Positions 13,915 to 26,285 of a stretch of 64,000 nucleotides of DNA are shown one piece after another. The notes under the pieces were generated by a model. It saw only the letters and a program-made list of their open reading frames with translations. It had not been told where the DNA came from and did not search any database. Position 1 is the stretch's first letter, and every line of letters begins with the position of its first letter. Origin of the DNA: Rutidosis leptorrhynchoides (Eukaryota; Streptophyta; Magnoliopsida; Asterales; Asteraceae); the NCBI RefSeq assembly GCF_046630445.1, contig NC_092341.1:220377501-220441500 (forward strand), read 5' to 3'. Both the position numbers and the translations under genes were made by a program.

Positions 13915-13951
13915 AAATTTCGGGATGAAATTTTCTTTAACAGGTGGGTAA
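13915..13951 (+). other. Pre-LTR block with polypurine-tract role
   Basis: AAATTTCGGGATGAAATTTT followed by CTTTAACAGGTGGGTAA lies immediately before the 3' LTR. The first part is an inverted repeat (AAATTTC/GAAATTT). The same block precedes the 3' LTRs at 54420 (plus) and 42319 (minus) and is typical of Tekay-type chromoviruses. Confidence 0.75.
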
Positions 13952-16900
13952 TGTAACGACCCTGGATTTTCCAACGTTATTTATTAATAATAATTATTAT
14001 TAATACTTATGATTAAACGAATGTATGTTGTTACATTTACATGTTGCCATGATTGCCCGTACTTGACTTTAAATGCCCGAAACATCTTTGCGACACACGA
14101 AACTTTCACGAATAATATTTTTAGAATATTATTTACATTCATGATTGATTTTATTAATCATTTTAATTAACTAAGGTTACTAGTTAATTACTTGGGCTCT
14201 TGTTGGATTTATTTGTTAATTACTTGAACTTGGGCCTTTATTAGTGTTAATGGACCCATGAAGCCCACCCTACTTCTTTAGTGGACTAATTAAGCCCATA
14301 CTTACATGTAAGTATTATTTAGATGGAAACTAGCTAGTTTAAGACACTTGGAATCTAGTTACTACATAATCCCCATAAAACCCCATCTATTAACCAACTT
14401 TTTAAGACTTTGCACACAAGGAACTAGTAGACAACTCACCGCTCCCCTTTTGCTTGGAAACTGTCGATTTGGTGTAGCCATAAGGGAGTTTTGGTTTCAA
14501 TTTTTCATTACTTACTTACTCATATTCTCTCATTTCCAAAAACACACACATACTTGCTTCATCTTTTCTCTCATTTTTCTTTCTTTCTTGTAAGTATTAT
14601 GAACTACTCTTCTTCCTTTTCTTTGTCTTAAAAACCATAGCCTAAGCTACCAAGATCATCATCATCATCTTTTGTTACATGTTGTTTACTTGATCATTGT
14701 TTACTTACTTACTAGTGGTTGTTTGTTACTTACTTACTAGTTTTCAAGAATCAAACTTGTTAGTTTAATTCTTCTTTTATCTTGTATTTACAAGAACACT
14801 CAAGAACATAAACTTACTAGTTTATGATTCTACCTTATTTGTTTTAAAAGATTTAAGGTTCATGTGTTGTAAATCATACTTGTAATTTATGTTAGTAAAC
14901 TTTAAAGTTTACTCTCTTAAAGATCAAACTTTGGTTTGAATCTTTAAAGTATGAACAACAATTAACTAGTTGCTTGTTTATTTAGTTTATCACTTCATTC
15001 TTGCACTTTAATTTCATGTTTGTTAGTTTAAAAGGTCAAGTATTACAAGTTAGTCTTGATCTCATAACTTTCTTGAACCTAAAGTTAAATCTAAAGGTTC
15101 AAGAACATAGAAGTCTAACTTACTAGTTATAACTTCAAATACTTTTGTAAGATCTAAGTTTATATAGCTTATGGTCTTCTTATTTTTGTCATGAACAAGA
15201 GCTTTCAAGCTTACATACACTTTACTTGATGATAATCTAAGTTTTGTAACTTTTGGTTTCATTAAAGTAAAGATTCATGTGTTATTACTTAAGGTTTAAC
15301 TTAATAACTTTAGATCAAGACTTTTGAGTCTTGGATCTTCAAGATCAAACTAAGAACCATGTTCTACATCTTATAATCTTGATTAGTTAGTTTACTTGCA
15401 AGTTTGTAGTTCAATATTTCTTTTATATTTCATGTATGTGTAAAATCTAAGACTTTGATGTAACTTTAGTTCATCAAGACACTTGCAACACTTAATTGAG
15501 TTGTGTTACTTATCTTAGACTTACACAAGGGTTATGATGGTCAAAACTTGGTAAAGATTATGTAAATACATCAATGAGTTATACACTTGAAGCTATATGC
15601 ATCAAGGATGAGAACCATGATGAACATCAAGCACCAAGACCCACTGGAATCCATTTATTTTTCTGTTTTCTGTTTACAGTTTCTGTTTTCTAGTTTCTGT
15701 AACATACCTGTACACCTGGACTACTGTAGCATTGATTTTCAGATAGCTCAGTTTGTGTAGATAATTTTTCGTTTAAGACTCGTCTTCATCCGAGTTACGG
15801 TTTAGGATTTATGGCCCTCCGACCGTCACTATGTCCTTTTAACGCTGTGCTAGAAATTCTGACCAACTCGCACTTAGACCATCGCCACGGTCAAACTAAG
15901 ACGAGTTTACTTCTGGAAACTTTACCACAACTAAAGGACTTATATACGGAGCCATGGCCACTAGTCTCACCTCTTTTCGGTTTGTGTAGAGGCCGTGGTG
16001 ACTGATCCAAATCAGCCTTTGTTTTAAACTTCTTTCATGAACGAAACTTACTTTACGCCTTTTGTTTGATGATGAATGATGATGACCTTTAAGACCTAAT
16101 TTACATACATTTAAACCTATTGAGACGATTTACTGACTTAGTAATATTTGACTTAGGTTGAGGACTTTCCGGACCTACAAACTTGCTTATTTCCCGAATC
16201 ATATTTTACCGCTACTTTATCATTGTGAGTTATAGCATTCCCTTTTACTTTAACTTATTTTGGGAACTGAGAATACATGCGGATTTTATGTTTTACATAC
16301 TAGGCACGAGTACTTAAACTTTATATATGTGTGGGTTATACAACGGCAGAAACATTCCCTTTAGCTCGGTAACGTTTAGTCATTGGTTTTTGAACCGGTG
16401 AACGCGAATCTTAGATATGGATCCATAGGGTTTGACATCCCCACTCGGGCTAGTTGCGCTAGTAGTCAACGAGTGTTTAATACTTATTAAACATACGCAC
16501 TTGTCAAGTGTACTTTCAGGGGGTGATATATTATTAAATGTTAAGTTAGTTACCGAGTGCCCACGGTTGAGCATATACTTAAACATACTGATTTGGATTA
16601 CTATTTTGAAACGCTCTTTGTAGCACTGAAATCTCGTGGCCTACCTTACATTACTGTTATACTTAAACTATAGTTCACCAACATTCGTGTTGACATTTTT
16701 AAGCATGTTTTTCTCAGGTGCTTAAGGTTTGCTTGCTTCCGCTGTACTAGTCATGCCTTGTAGATACCTGCTGCGCTTATTAGAGATGTCACCGCAAGAA
16801 ACGTTATTTTGCATTCAAACATGATACTTTTGAACGATATATTTGTAACGACCTATGGGTCATGCACTATTACTTATGCTTGCTATTCGTAGAAGCATAC

Positions 16901-17045
16901 TTTTGGGATATTAAACATTTGATGTTGATTAAGACATCACTTTTATTATGAATGCAAACTCTTTTGAAATTGCATATAGTACTTAACCTTGTAATGATCC
17001 TGTTGTTGATGGTCCGTACATGTTTATTTAGTATGGGGCATCACA
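13952..17045 (+). repeat. 3' LTR, 3094 bp
   Basis: It is co-linear with 5801-8891 from TGTAACGACC to GGGGCATCACA, followed by the GAACC duplication at 17046-17050. Confidence 0.95.
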
Positions 17046-17215
17046 GAACCGACTAATCTCATGATTATTACTTAGTTTGTGGGTAGTTCGGAGTTATTGC
17101 AGGAAAATCTTTGTGGCAACGAGTGGATTAATTTTCCATTTTTGTAGATTCAAACTCATGCCGTCTACTTTAAAATGGTAAACCCTAAACACTTCCACTG
17201 CTACTACAAACTTTT
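17046..17215 (-). mobile_element. Possible old tRNA-derived SINE remnant
   Basis: On the minus strand a B-box-like GAGTTTGAATCT (about 17146-17157) lies about 49 bases after an A-box-like TAGTAGCAGTGG. The downstream part ending GATTAGTCGGTTC would be continuous with the sequence left of 5801 if the LTR element were absent. The A box is weak, so this is tentative. Confidence 0.3.
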
Positions 17216-17414
17216 AATAAACGGGATATCTTTTTTCAAATTGTTTAAAGAAGAAAATATTTTTTCTATACAAACTTAATACAGAATTTTAATATATCTG
17301 TAAAAAATGATATTGAAAATAATGTAATCTAAGATAAAAACTTGCGATATTGATAGAAGTGTTTTAAATCATAGTTTTAAGGGTTGTGCGTAAGAAAATA
17401 TTCATTTATGTGTA

Positions 17415-17570
17415 ATTACATCATCTTCAATGGTGATGGAAAAAAGTGGCGTGTTGAGGGGTGAAGTGGGGTGCTTGACGCTATTGTGAGAGGCGTACTG
17501 GTAAATTGAGTGATAACGTGATGGCGTGTAGAGTGGCGTGTTGGGAGGTAGTGGTGAGTATTTATAAATT
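17415..17570. mobile_element. Probable terminal part of a PIF/Harbinger-type element
   Basis: The stretch is rich in GGCGTGTTG/GGCGTACTG variants (GTGGCGTGTTGAGGGG, AGTGGCGTGTTGGGAGG). It lies about 500 bases beyond the C-terminal end of the transposase remnant at 18040-18530, where a terminal region is expected. Similar GGCGTG-rich stretches occur near 26880-26940 and 27290-27380. Exact ends were not found. 17570-18035 is AT-rich with no gene seen. Confidence 0.35.
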
Positions 17571-18039
17571 CTTTTTCATTTTTCTTACTTTATAATTTGT
17601 TTTAGTTTTTATCTTATTTAATTAGTTAGATTATTATTTTGTATTTATAAAAATAAATTGAATTAATAAAACACACTTAATTTAAAATTAAAATACGATT
17701 ACATGAATAAAAATTTTTAAAAATAAAAAATTACATTAATTAAAAAAATCTTAAAAATAGAAAATTACATTAATTAAAAAAAACTCATCAACTTACTTTA
17801 TTTTTAAAAAGTCGTAAAAATACAATAATTAAGAAATTGCTCTCTTTATCCCAAATCTATTGTCCGATATTTCATTTTCGGATATTTAAAAATAATTCTC
17901 TACTTCCATAAATGGATAAAAATAATGTGATAAGAATCTTTGTTGCCCCTACTTTATTTAGTAGGACAAAAAGGCAGGTAAATGGTAAAGGGTAAGACTG
18001 AAAAGTTAACAAAAAGATACATGTGACGGGTACTTTTTC

Positions 18040-18530
18040 TTAAACTGCGTGTTTTTTGTCTGAGACTATAGATTTGGGACTGAGAGGGTTGTTATTAGTG
18101 CGGCGAAAATTTGGTGGATGATGTCGTATATGCTCAGTTAGGTCTTCACGAAGTTGATTATGCACATCTCTATCGTGCATTTCCTTATCTCGAGTCTCAC
18201 GATCCCTATTTAGATTCCTAACATGTTGGTTTTTAGGATCTCTTAGAAGCTCTTCGTCAAGTGAAGATATAGCGAAACTGTTATTCTCTTGGATCATATT
18301 GTGCAATATTACACAAGTGTATAAGATTATGGACACTTTTTTTGTTTTCAAGCTCGTTCAGGCATACGTAATATATTGAATCTACCTTGAAGAACATTGA
18401 ATGTGCGCTCCACATCCTTTCGTGCACTATCTTGATACCATTTAAACTTCGCACGTGGCTCGTTAGTCGGGGATGAAAATACCTTAATGTGGAATCGAAA
18501 GAAGTCCTCCTCATTTATCCGAGATGGTTC
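18040..18530 (-). pseudogene. PIF/Harbinger transposase, C-terminal part
   Basis: Two minus-strand frames carry the end of a DDE_Tnp_4 (HARBI1-like) transposase. The right part contains KFKWYQDSARKDVERTFNVLQGRFNILRMP, given here as KFKWYQDSARKDVERTF then NVLQGRFNILRMP, matching the family motif (H)QESARKDVERAFGVLQ.RFAI.R.P. The left part contains ILYTCVILHNMIQENNSF, matching the conserved ACVILHNMIVEDE. The two parts are in different frames, joined across a frameshift around 18350, and the N-terminal two thirds is missing. The arginine-rich tail (RDRETRDKEMHDRDVHNQLR, then EHIRHH) is typical of plant members. This copy cannot move by itself. Confidence 0.85.
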
Positions 18531-18769
18531 TTCGAGAGGAGTCCTCCTACCAACGAAAGCTAGAAGACATTTCTTCTGGCGGTAGGTCTGAAATATGCCA
18601 AAATAGTAATGTATGTGTTTGTGTCATATTCAAAGAGATATGTAGTATAAGATAAAAAAGATAAATTGAAATTTTATTGAGAGCTTATACTTTAAGATAT
18701 TTGTACATGGTTGTATACATACTAAGGTGGTCGGGTGGGTGATCGGTCCTCCCAGTGATAGATGGTTTA

Positions 18770-19643
18770 CACATGATATTTTTTCAAATGGAAAGCGTGC
18801 CAGGGTCGTCGTAACAATACTCCGTCTGGCGTTTCTAGGTGATATGCACCGTAGTCATTTATGCTGACAACTTTGTAAGGCCCTTCCCAGCGGGGACCCA
18901 AATTTTCGATGGCTTGTTGTCGGCTGGCTTCATTACTTCGTTATACCAGGTCATTGAGTTGAAAGTCTAATGGTTTAACTTTCTTATTATAATGGTTTTC
19001 GATTTTTTGTTTCTTTTCTGCCTGACTGATGGATTCTATGGAATTGGATCTTCAAGGGTGTCCAAATTTTTTCTTAGTGCATCGTCATTCTCTTGTTCAT
19101 CAAATTCGTTTATGCGTGCAGTTGGGGCGATTACCTCAGTCGGGATGATTGACTCTGTACCGTATACCAAGATGAACGGTGTTTCGTTTGTACTTTCTTT
19201 TTGAGTCGTCCGGTGGGCCCATAATACGTGTGGAAGTTCATCGACAAATCCTTTTCAGTTTCCCCAACCTGGCCTTAATTTCAGCTACAATATCTTTGTT
19301 TGTGACCTCAACCTGACCATTGGCATGTGGGTATGCCGCAGAGGTGAATGATTGCTTTATTTCCATGTCAATGCACCAATCTCTGAACAGGTTTTGTGCG
19401 AGTTGAGTGTCGTTATCACTGACTATCTCTCATGGCAAACCGAAGCGACAGACTATGTTTTCTCACACAAATGTGAGGATTTTTCTCCCGATATCGTGCT
19501 TAGTGGTTTTGCTTCGACCCACTTAGTAAAGTAGTCGATTTCCACGACTAAAAATTTAACGTTTCTGACACCCTTTAGGAATGGGCCTACGATATTAATT
19601 CCTCATTTGCAGAATGGCCAATCTGCCTGAACCGGGACCATAT
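18770..19643 (-). mobile_element. Integrase core and C-terminal part (Tat element)
   Basis: The minus strand contains FLVVEIDYFTKWVEAKPLS, AYPHANGQVEVTNK and, near the end, GPRWEGPYKVVSINDYGAYH. These are the retroviral-type integrase core with the D..D..E region and the GPRWEGPYKV C-terminal module of plant gypsy elements. The solo LTR interrupts the gene at 19644. It is a fossil. Confidence 0.85.
19639..19643. repeat. Target-site duplication CATAT (left of solo LTR)
   Basis: CATAT recurs at 22669-22673 on the other side of the solo LTR. Confidence 0.9.
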
Positions 19644-22600
19644 TGTGACGCCCCGTACTAAATCAACATGTACGGACCATCAACAATAGGATCATTACAA
19701 GGTCAAACATTATATGCGTTTTCAAAACAAGTTTGCATTCATGATAAAAGGTGACGTCATAACTAACGTCGAATGTTTTACATTAAAAGTATGCTTCTAT
19801 GAATAGAAGCAAGGATAATAGTGCGTGACCCTTAGGTCGTTACAAATCATTGTTTCAAAAGTATTAAAGTTTGAATGCAAGATAAAGTGTTTCATGCGGT
19901 GGCATCTCTAGTAAAGCACATCGGAAGTCTACGAGGCATGACTAGTACAACAGCGGAAACAAGCAATCTTAAGCACCTGAGAAAAACATGCTTAAAAACA
20001 TCAACACAAAGGTTGGTGAGCTATAGTTTAAGTATAACAGTAATGTAAGGTAGGCCATGAGATTTCAGTACTACAAAGAGCGTTTCAAAACAGTATGTAA
20101 AGTATATGTTTAACCGTGGGCACTTGGTAACTAACTTAACATTTATAACCCCCTGAAAGTACACTTGGCGAGTGCGTATATTTACAAAGCATTAAACACC
20201 CATTAAATGCTAGCGCTACTAGCCCGGGTGGGGATGTCAAACCCTATGGATCCATATCTAAGATTCGCGTTCACCGGTTCAAAAAACCAATGACTAAACG
20301 TTACCGAGCTAAAGGGAATGTTTATGCCGTTGTATAACCCACACATATATAAAGTTTAAGTACTCGTGTCTAGTATGTAAAACATAAAATGCGCATGTAT
20401 TCTCAGTTCCCAAAATAGTTAAAGTAAAAAGGGATGCTATAACTCACAGTGTAAAGTAGTAGTAAAGTTGAGTCGGGAAGTAAGCAAGTATGTAGGTCCG
20501 GAAAGTCCTCAACCTAAGTCAAATATTACTAAGTCAGTAAATTGTTCCAATAGGTTTAAATGTATGTAAATTAGGTCTTAAGTATCATCATCATTCATCA
20601 TTAAGTCAAAAGGGTAAAGTAAGTTTTCAATCAAGTAAAGAGTTTAAAACAAAGGCTGACTTCGATCAGTCACCACCGCCTCTATACCTACTGAAATAAG
20701 GTGAGACCAGTGGCCCTGGCTCCGTATATGAGTCCTCTAGTTGTGGTAAAAATTACAGAAGCAAACTCATCTTCGTTTGACCGTGGCGACGGTCTAAGTG
20801 CGAGTAGGTCAGAATTTTCAGCACAACGTTAAAAGGACATAGTGATGATCGAAGGGCCATAAATCCTAAACCGTAACTCGGATTAAGACGAGTCTTAAAT
20901 GAAAAGTCATCTACACAAACTGAGAAAACTGAAAATCAACTTTACAGCAGCCCAGTAGTTCTTATCAGTTACAGAAAAAAGTAGCTAAATTGCTCCGGTG
21001 GGTTTTTGGTGCTTGATGCTCATCACGGTTCTCATCCTTGATGCTTGTAGCTTCAAGTGTACAACTCGTTGATGGGTTTACATCATTTTTACCAAGTTTT
21101 GACCATCATAACACTAGTGCATGTCTAAGATATGTAGCATAACTCAATTAAGAGTTGCATGTAGTTTGATGAACCAAAGTTACATCAAAGTCTTAGATTT
21201 GTCACATACATGAATTATAAAAGTAATATTGAACTACAAACTTGAAAGTAAACTAACTAATCAAGATCTTAAGTTATAGAACATAGTTCTTTGTTAGATC
21301 TTGAAGATCCAAGACCCAAAAGTCTAGATCTAAAGTTATTAAATTAAATCCTAAGTTATAAGACATAAATCTTTATTTTCATGAATCCATAAGTTATAAA
21401 ACTTAGATTTGCATCTTGTAAAGTGTATGTAAGCTTTCAAGCTTTTGTTTATGACAAAATAAGTAGATCATAAGCTATAGAACTTAGATCCATCACAAGT
21501 ATATGAAGTTATAACTAGAAAGTTATACTTCCATGTTCTTGAACTTATAAAGTTAGCTTTTAGTTTCAAGAAGTATGAGATCAAGATTAACTTGTAATAC
21601 TTGACCATTTAATATAAATCACGAATTCAAACATGAACAAAATGAAGGAATAAATGAAATCTACAAGTAAATAAGTTCATGGTTGTTCATACTTTTAAAG
21701 ATTCAAGCCAAGGTCTTGATCTTTAAGGAAGTAAACTTTTAAGTTTACAACATGAACTTCAAGTATGGTTATTACAACTCATGAACTTTAAGTCTTTAAA
21801 ACATTAAGTGTAGAACATAAACTAGAAAGTTTAGGCTCTTGTATGTTCTTGTATGTACAAGATGAAATGAAGAGCAAACTAAAGAGTTTGATTCTTATTA
21901 ACTAGTAAGTAACAACAACTAAGAACAAGTAACAAAACAACAACAAAGAATGATGATGATAAGTGTGTTTGCTACGATTTTAAACAAGGAAAAGAAGAGA
22001 AGAAAAGCTCAAGTTACTTACAAAGTAGAGAGCAAAATGAGAGAAAAATGAAGTTGCAAGTAAGAGTGTGTGTTTGGAACGAGAGAGTGCAAGTGAGAAG
22101 TAATACAAAAATGAAACAAACTCTCCCTTTTACTCCATCAAAACCGACGGTTTACACCATCAAAGGGGGAAGGGAAGTGTCCACTAGTCTCTTCATGTAT
22201 TTGGCTCAAAAAGATGGTAATAAAGTTGCATGGTGTTGGAAAATGGTGTAAGTAAACTTGTAACTAGATTCTTTACTAAGCTAATTTATCTAGTTGCAAC
22301 TTAATGTAATACTTGCATAAATATGGGCTAACTAGTCCATTAAGGATGTAGGGTGGGCTTCTAAGTCCATTAGCATTAATAAAAGCCCAAGTTCAAGTAG
22401 TTAACAAATTAATCCAATAAAGCCCAAGTAATTAACTAGTAACCTTAGTTAATTAAAATGATTAATAAAAATTAATCATGAATGTAAATAATATTTGAAA
22501 ATATTATTCGTGTAAAGTTTGCGTGTAAAGTTTGCGTGTCACAAAGACGTGTTGGGCATGTAAAGTTAATCATGATGACAAGTAAATGTAATAAAATACA

Positions 22601-22668
22601 TTCGTTAAAACACAAGTATTAATAATAATTATTAATAATTAAAAGTTGGAATTTCCAAGGTCGTTACA
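19644..22668 (-). mobile_element. Solo LTR of the 5801-element family, 3025 bp
   Basis: The reverse complement starts TGTAACGACC and ends GGGGCGTCACA. It is co-linear with the LTRs at 5801-8891 and 13952-17045, although visibly diverged. It is flanked by a perfect 5-bp duplication (CATAT) and has no internal region, which is the mark of recombination between the two LTRs of a full element. It sits inside the integrase of the Tat element, so the Tat element is older. Confidence 0.93.
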
Positions 22669-22673
22669 CATAT

Positions 22674-23022
22674 TGTGTCGAGGAGACCTGTTAACTGGGG
22701 CATGTATTTGGCATGATTCACAATTAACTATTATTTCATACGTGTCTTGGTACATTTGTGGCCAGGAATAACCCATCCTTTTGATTCTATCTACCACTAT
22801 TCGGTAACCAAAATGTGTTGAGCTGGCTCCTTCGTGCATATCTTGTACGATCTCTTTGGCTTGTGTCAGTCCAACACATTTTAAATATGGTTCTACGAAT
22901 AACTTTCGATAAAGCATGTCATCCTGGAAGTGGTACATCGGTGCTTGCATCTGGATCTTCCGGGCTTGGAACTTATCTTCTAGGAGAACACCTTCGGTGA
23001 GATGTTGTATGAACGGGGTCAT
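22674..23022 (-). mobile_element. Integrase zinc-binding N-terminal part (Tat element)
   Basis: The minus strand reads MYHFQDDMLYRKLFVEPYLKC, DMHEGASSTHFGYRIVVDRI, and YEIIVNCESCQIHAPVN, i.e. the H-H-C-C integrase zinc finger. It continues across the solo LTR into 19643-18770. Confidence 0.85.
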
Positions 23023-23189
23023 ACAACAGTCTCCGTCTTCCGTATGATCGCCATAAGAGTATCTTCTTCGTTAGGTTTCCTTTCTAATACTTCGACCATG
23101 ACCTTTTTTGTAAAATGATCGTACAATAGGGAGGCAAGTTTTCTTAAAGCATATGCTTTTTTTTATGGCTTCGCGGTATTTGATTTATT

Positions 23190-23700
23190 TCAAATGTTAT
23201 AAAATCTTTGGCTAGCGTTTTGATTGCCATTTAGTTGGCTTGCTACTAGTTGTGAATCAACGTACCCCATGAGTGGTTTGACTTCTATGCTTTTTGCCAA
23301 ACGCAAACTTGCTAACAGGGCTTCGTATTCGGCATCATTATTTGATGCAGCAAATTTCATTCGTATGGCATAAGTAATTTCTTCTCCATCTGGACATACT
23401 AATAGTACACCTATTCCGGCTCCCTCTTCACTAGATGCTCCATCGGTGTATAATTCTCAAATTTCATCTTCTCCTTTCCTGGACATGGTGGTTTCACCAT
23501 GTTTTATTATTTCAGATGGTAGTTCAACTAGAAATTCTGCTAGCACCTTCCATTTGACGGAATTCCTCGGGACAAAGCTGATTGCGTGCTTGTCGAGTTC
23601 GATTTCCCACTTAGCCAGTCGCCCGGAGATTTTCGGACTAGTCAGGACTTTTTTAATCGGTTGGTCCGTGAGGACCAGGATTGGGTGTGCCTGAAAGTAC
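23190..23700 (-). mobile_element. RNase H region (Tat element)
   Basis: Minus-strand segments read ISGRLAKWEIELDKHAISF, ELYTDGASSEEGAGIGVLL and AASNNDAEYEALLASLRLA. They match the RNase H of plant gypsy elements, including the acidic TDGA and N.AEYEA motifs. It is a fossil. Confidence 0.85.
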
Positions 23701-24078
23701 CTTCAGAGATGTCTTGCTGTGTGCACCCGTGCATAAATTATTTTTTCCATTGATGAGTAATTTACTTCTCCATTTTGGAGGATTTTACTAACAAAGTATA
23801 CCGGAATCTGGACCTTGTCTCTGTCGGCTATTAACACTGAGATGATTTCCTCAGAAGAAGCGACTAGGTAAACTGTCATAGTCTCTCCCTGAATTGGAGC
23901 CGTGATTGTGGGTAATTCCTTCGAAATGTCTTCATTTCGTAGAAAGCCTTCTCGGCTTCTCCCGTCCAGATGAAATCTTTCTTATTCAAGCACCCTTTTA
24001 GAGTCTGAAAGAATGGTAAGGACCTGTCGGCAACCTAGACAGAAATCGTGTTAATGCCGCCAGCCTGCCGTTCAGGCT

Positions 24079-24833
24079 TTATGCGTCCTTTTTGCGCTTT
24101 GTGAATTGCATGTTTTCGATAGCTTGAATCTTCTTTGGGTTGGCCTTAATCCCTCTCGGGGTGACCGTGAATTCGAGGAATCGACCTTTCTCTACCCCAA
24201 AGGAACACTTGGACGGATTAAACTTCATGTTAATTTTTTGTAGTGACTCAAAAGTTTCCATAACATCCAGGATCATTTGCTCTCCTGAATCACTTTTGAT
24301 TATGATATCATCGACATATGCCTCGATGTTTTGTTCAATCTGGTATTGGAATGCTTGGTCAATCACCTTTTGGTACATTGCTCCTGCATTTTTTAAACCG
24401 AATGGCATTTTTGTATAACAAAAAATGCCTTTGTTTATGAAGAACGCAGTTTTGTCTTCATCCGTTGTCGACATTAGGATTTGGTGATAACCTTTGTATG
24501 CATCCATAAAATATTTATATCTAAACCTGCTAGTAACTCAACCTTCCAATCGATTTCCGGCAAGGGATAGGTATCCTTCGGGTATGCCTTGTTGATATCT
24601 TTGTAATCGACACACATGCGCCATGATCCGTCTTCCTTTTTGACCATGACCGGGATGGCCACCCATGTTTGGTATTTTACTTCCCTCATTATCCCTACGT
24701 CGATCGGTTTCTTTACCTCTTCATCCAGGAATTTGCTTCGTTCAAAAGCCATTGCCCTTTTCTTCTGGACGAGTGGTGGGATGTTTGGGTTTACGTTCAA
24801 TCGATGAGCTATTTTGTGTGGAACTCCTATCAT
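24079..24833 (-). mobile_element. Reverse transcriptase (Tat element)
   Basis: Two overlapping frames contain WRMCVDYKDINKAYPKDTYP, DAYKGYHQI, MPFGLKNAGAMYQ and the catalytic AYVDDIIIKS. They match the RT palm and fingers of the Tat branch of Ty3/gypsy. It is a fossil that cannot be made as one protein. Confidence 0.92.
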
Positions 24834-24910
24834 GCCAGATGCTTCGCATGCAAAAACGTCAATATTTGCTGCTAATAGTTTGTGCCGAGCTGAATTCTTA
24901 GCGTTAGCAC

Positions 24911-25555
24911 TTAGATCAGTTCCGAGCTGAATTCTTTGTTCGAATGTTTGGGATTCGGAGAGATGGATCCGTCAACATGTATGATTATGTCTGCATTATC
25001 TTTGAATATTTGCAGACATTCAACCAGTTTCAACTCCTGTGTCTGGATTGTTGCTATGCCGACTGGGGTTGCAAATTTCAATATGCCGTGTACCGTAGAC
25101 GTGACCGCTCTGAAGTTCTGCATGGCGGTTCGTCCAAGTATGACGTTATACCGGGATTCAGTTTTGACAATGGAGAACTCAATTTCGGCATTGTTTTGAA
25201 AATGTATTTTTCCTAAAACGACTTCTAGTGTAATGGAACCTACTGGCCAAGTTATCGCACTGTTGAATCCTGCCAATGGAGAAGCTGCAAATCTTTTGAA
25301 TATATGGAATCCTTCCGGTAACTGCCAGAAACAATGTTCGAACATCACTTCTACTCCTGCATCGGTGTCTGTGTAAATTCGACCGATTTGGCAATTCGAA
25401 ATGTGTGCTTTGATGATAACTAACTCCCTTGAAGGATTGATATTAAATAATGATGGGAAGATGATAGGTTCGTGTTTCCATTCGTCTAATGCTCTTGCCT
25501 TCCGTCTTTGCCCAGTAGCCCATGAATGAATCATATATAAATCGTCTTCTGTCAT
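24911..25555 (-). mobile_element. Aspartic protease region (Tat element)
   Basis: A 214-codon frame contains YTDTDAGVEVMFEHCFWQLP, WPVGSITLEVVLG, YNVILGRTAMQNFRAV and KFATPVGIATIQTQ. This corresponds to the protease-like domain upstream of RT in Tat elements (YVD.GSS.EVMFEHCF, YNVILGRP.M..LRA). It is the longest intact frame in the window. Decayed. Confidence 0.85.
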
Positions 25556-25960
25556 TTTGTTTATGTTGTTTCTTGTTTCTTATACGTCTAGCTCGTTGAG
25601 GTAAAGATCAGTTAATTTCTTACCGTTAGATAGTGCCATTTGATCACGCCTAAAACTAAATTGGTAATTTTAGGATTAGACTTGAGTGCTTAATTTGGGG
25701 AAAATATGTTGATCAATTGTTTTAACTCCAATAACTGTGCAAACGCCATTTGAAATTTGGATTCCAAGGGCATAAAATAAACAATTAGATTAACCTCACT
25801 CAATTAGATCGAATGATTTACTATCTTGGATGTTGATGAACTCCGATATCGACCGAAATCTTAATCAGAGTTGTATTTTTGGCTGAACAATGTTACGGTA
25901 TGATTTTGGCAGAGTAACAGTGTGTGTTCAGTGTCCTGTAAAGAATGATCCATGGGGTGT

Positions 25961-25968
25961 ATTTATAG
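25961..25968 (-). promoter_or_regulatory. TATA box of the Tat LTR
   Basis: The minus strand reads CTATAAATAC, followed by a leader towards the protease end of the element. Confidence 0.5.
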
Positions 25969-26144
25969 ATGTTTCTAAATAGTTTGTTAGAGGGAATGAT
26001 GATGTGGCATATGCCCCTTTCATAATCGTAACAAACTTTCCTGATTCGTGGGCAGACGTGGCCCATGTCCCTTGCATTGGCGTAACAAACAAATCCTAAC
26101 AAACTTTCCTATATTTGTGGGCTGACGTGTCACACGATTCATTC

Positions 26145-26285
26145 ACATGTTTGTTCCTGGACCATGTGTTTGTTCCAGGACCAAGTGCCTGTTCCGAAAC
26201 CATGTTTTGTTCAGGGACCGCGTGATTATTTTGGAATGGTGTGATGATTCTGGAGTGATGTGATTATTTCAGAATGGTGTGCCAG
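26145..26285. repeat. Short tandem repeats in the Tat LTR
   Basis: Four imperfect units of about 18-20 bp (CATGTTTGTTCCTGGAC, CATGTGTTTGTTCCAGGAC, CAAGTGCCTGTTCCGAAAC, CATGTTTTGTTCAGGGAC) are followed by three units of a GATT-TTTTGGAATGGTGT type. Confidence 0.7.

Larger units (their letters stand above)
5801..17045 (+). mobile_element. Long-LTR gypsy-type element, largely non-coding (fossil)
   Basis: It has paired LTRs (5801-8891 and 13952-17045), a Met-tRNA primer-binding site, a purine-rich pre-LTR block and 5-bp target duplications, so its structure is complete at 11.2 kb. The internal 5 kb has no long open frame. The only recognisable coding trace is a gypsy integrase relic near 10.9 kb. 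This is what is called a LARD: large LTRs and an internal region without working genes. By a hand count the two LTRs differ at about 7 of the first 450 positions plus one small indel, so the insertion is fairly recent (of order a million years or less at usual plant rates). The pre-LTR motif and integrase trace suggest the Tekay/Del chromovirus lineage. Confidence 0.9.

Noticed and set aside
22048-22251. 67-codon plus-strand frame
   Set aside because: It is inside the solo LTR, antisense to it, and has no domain.
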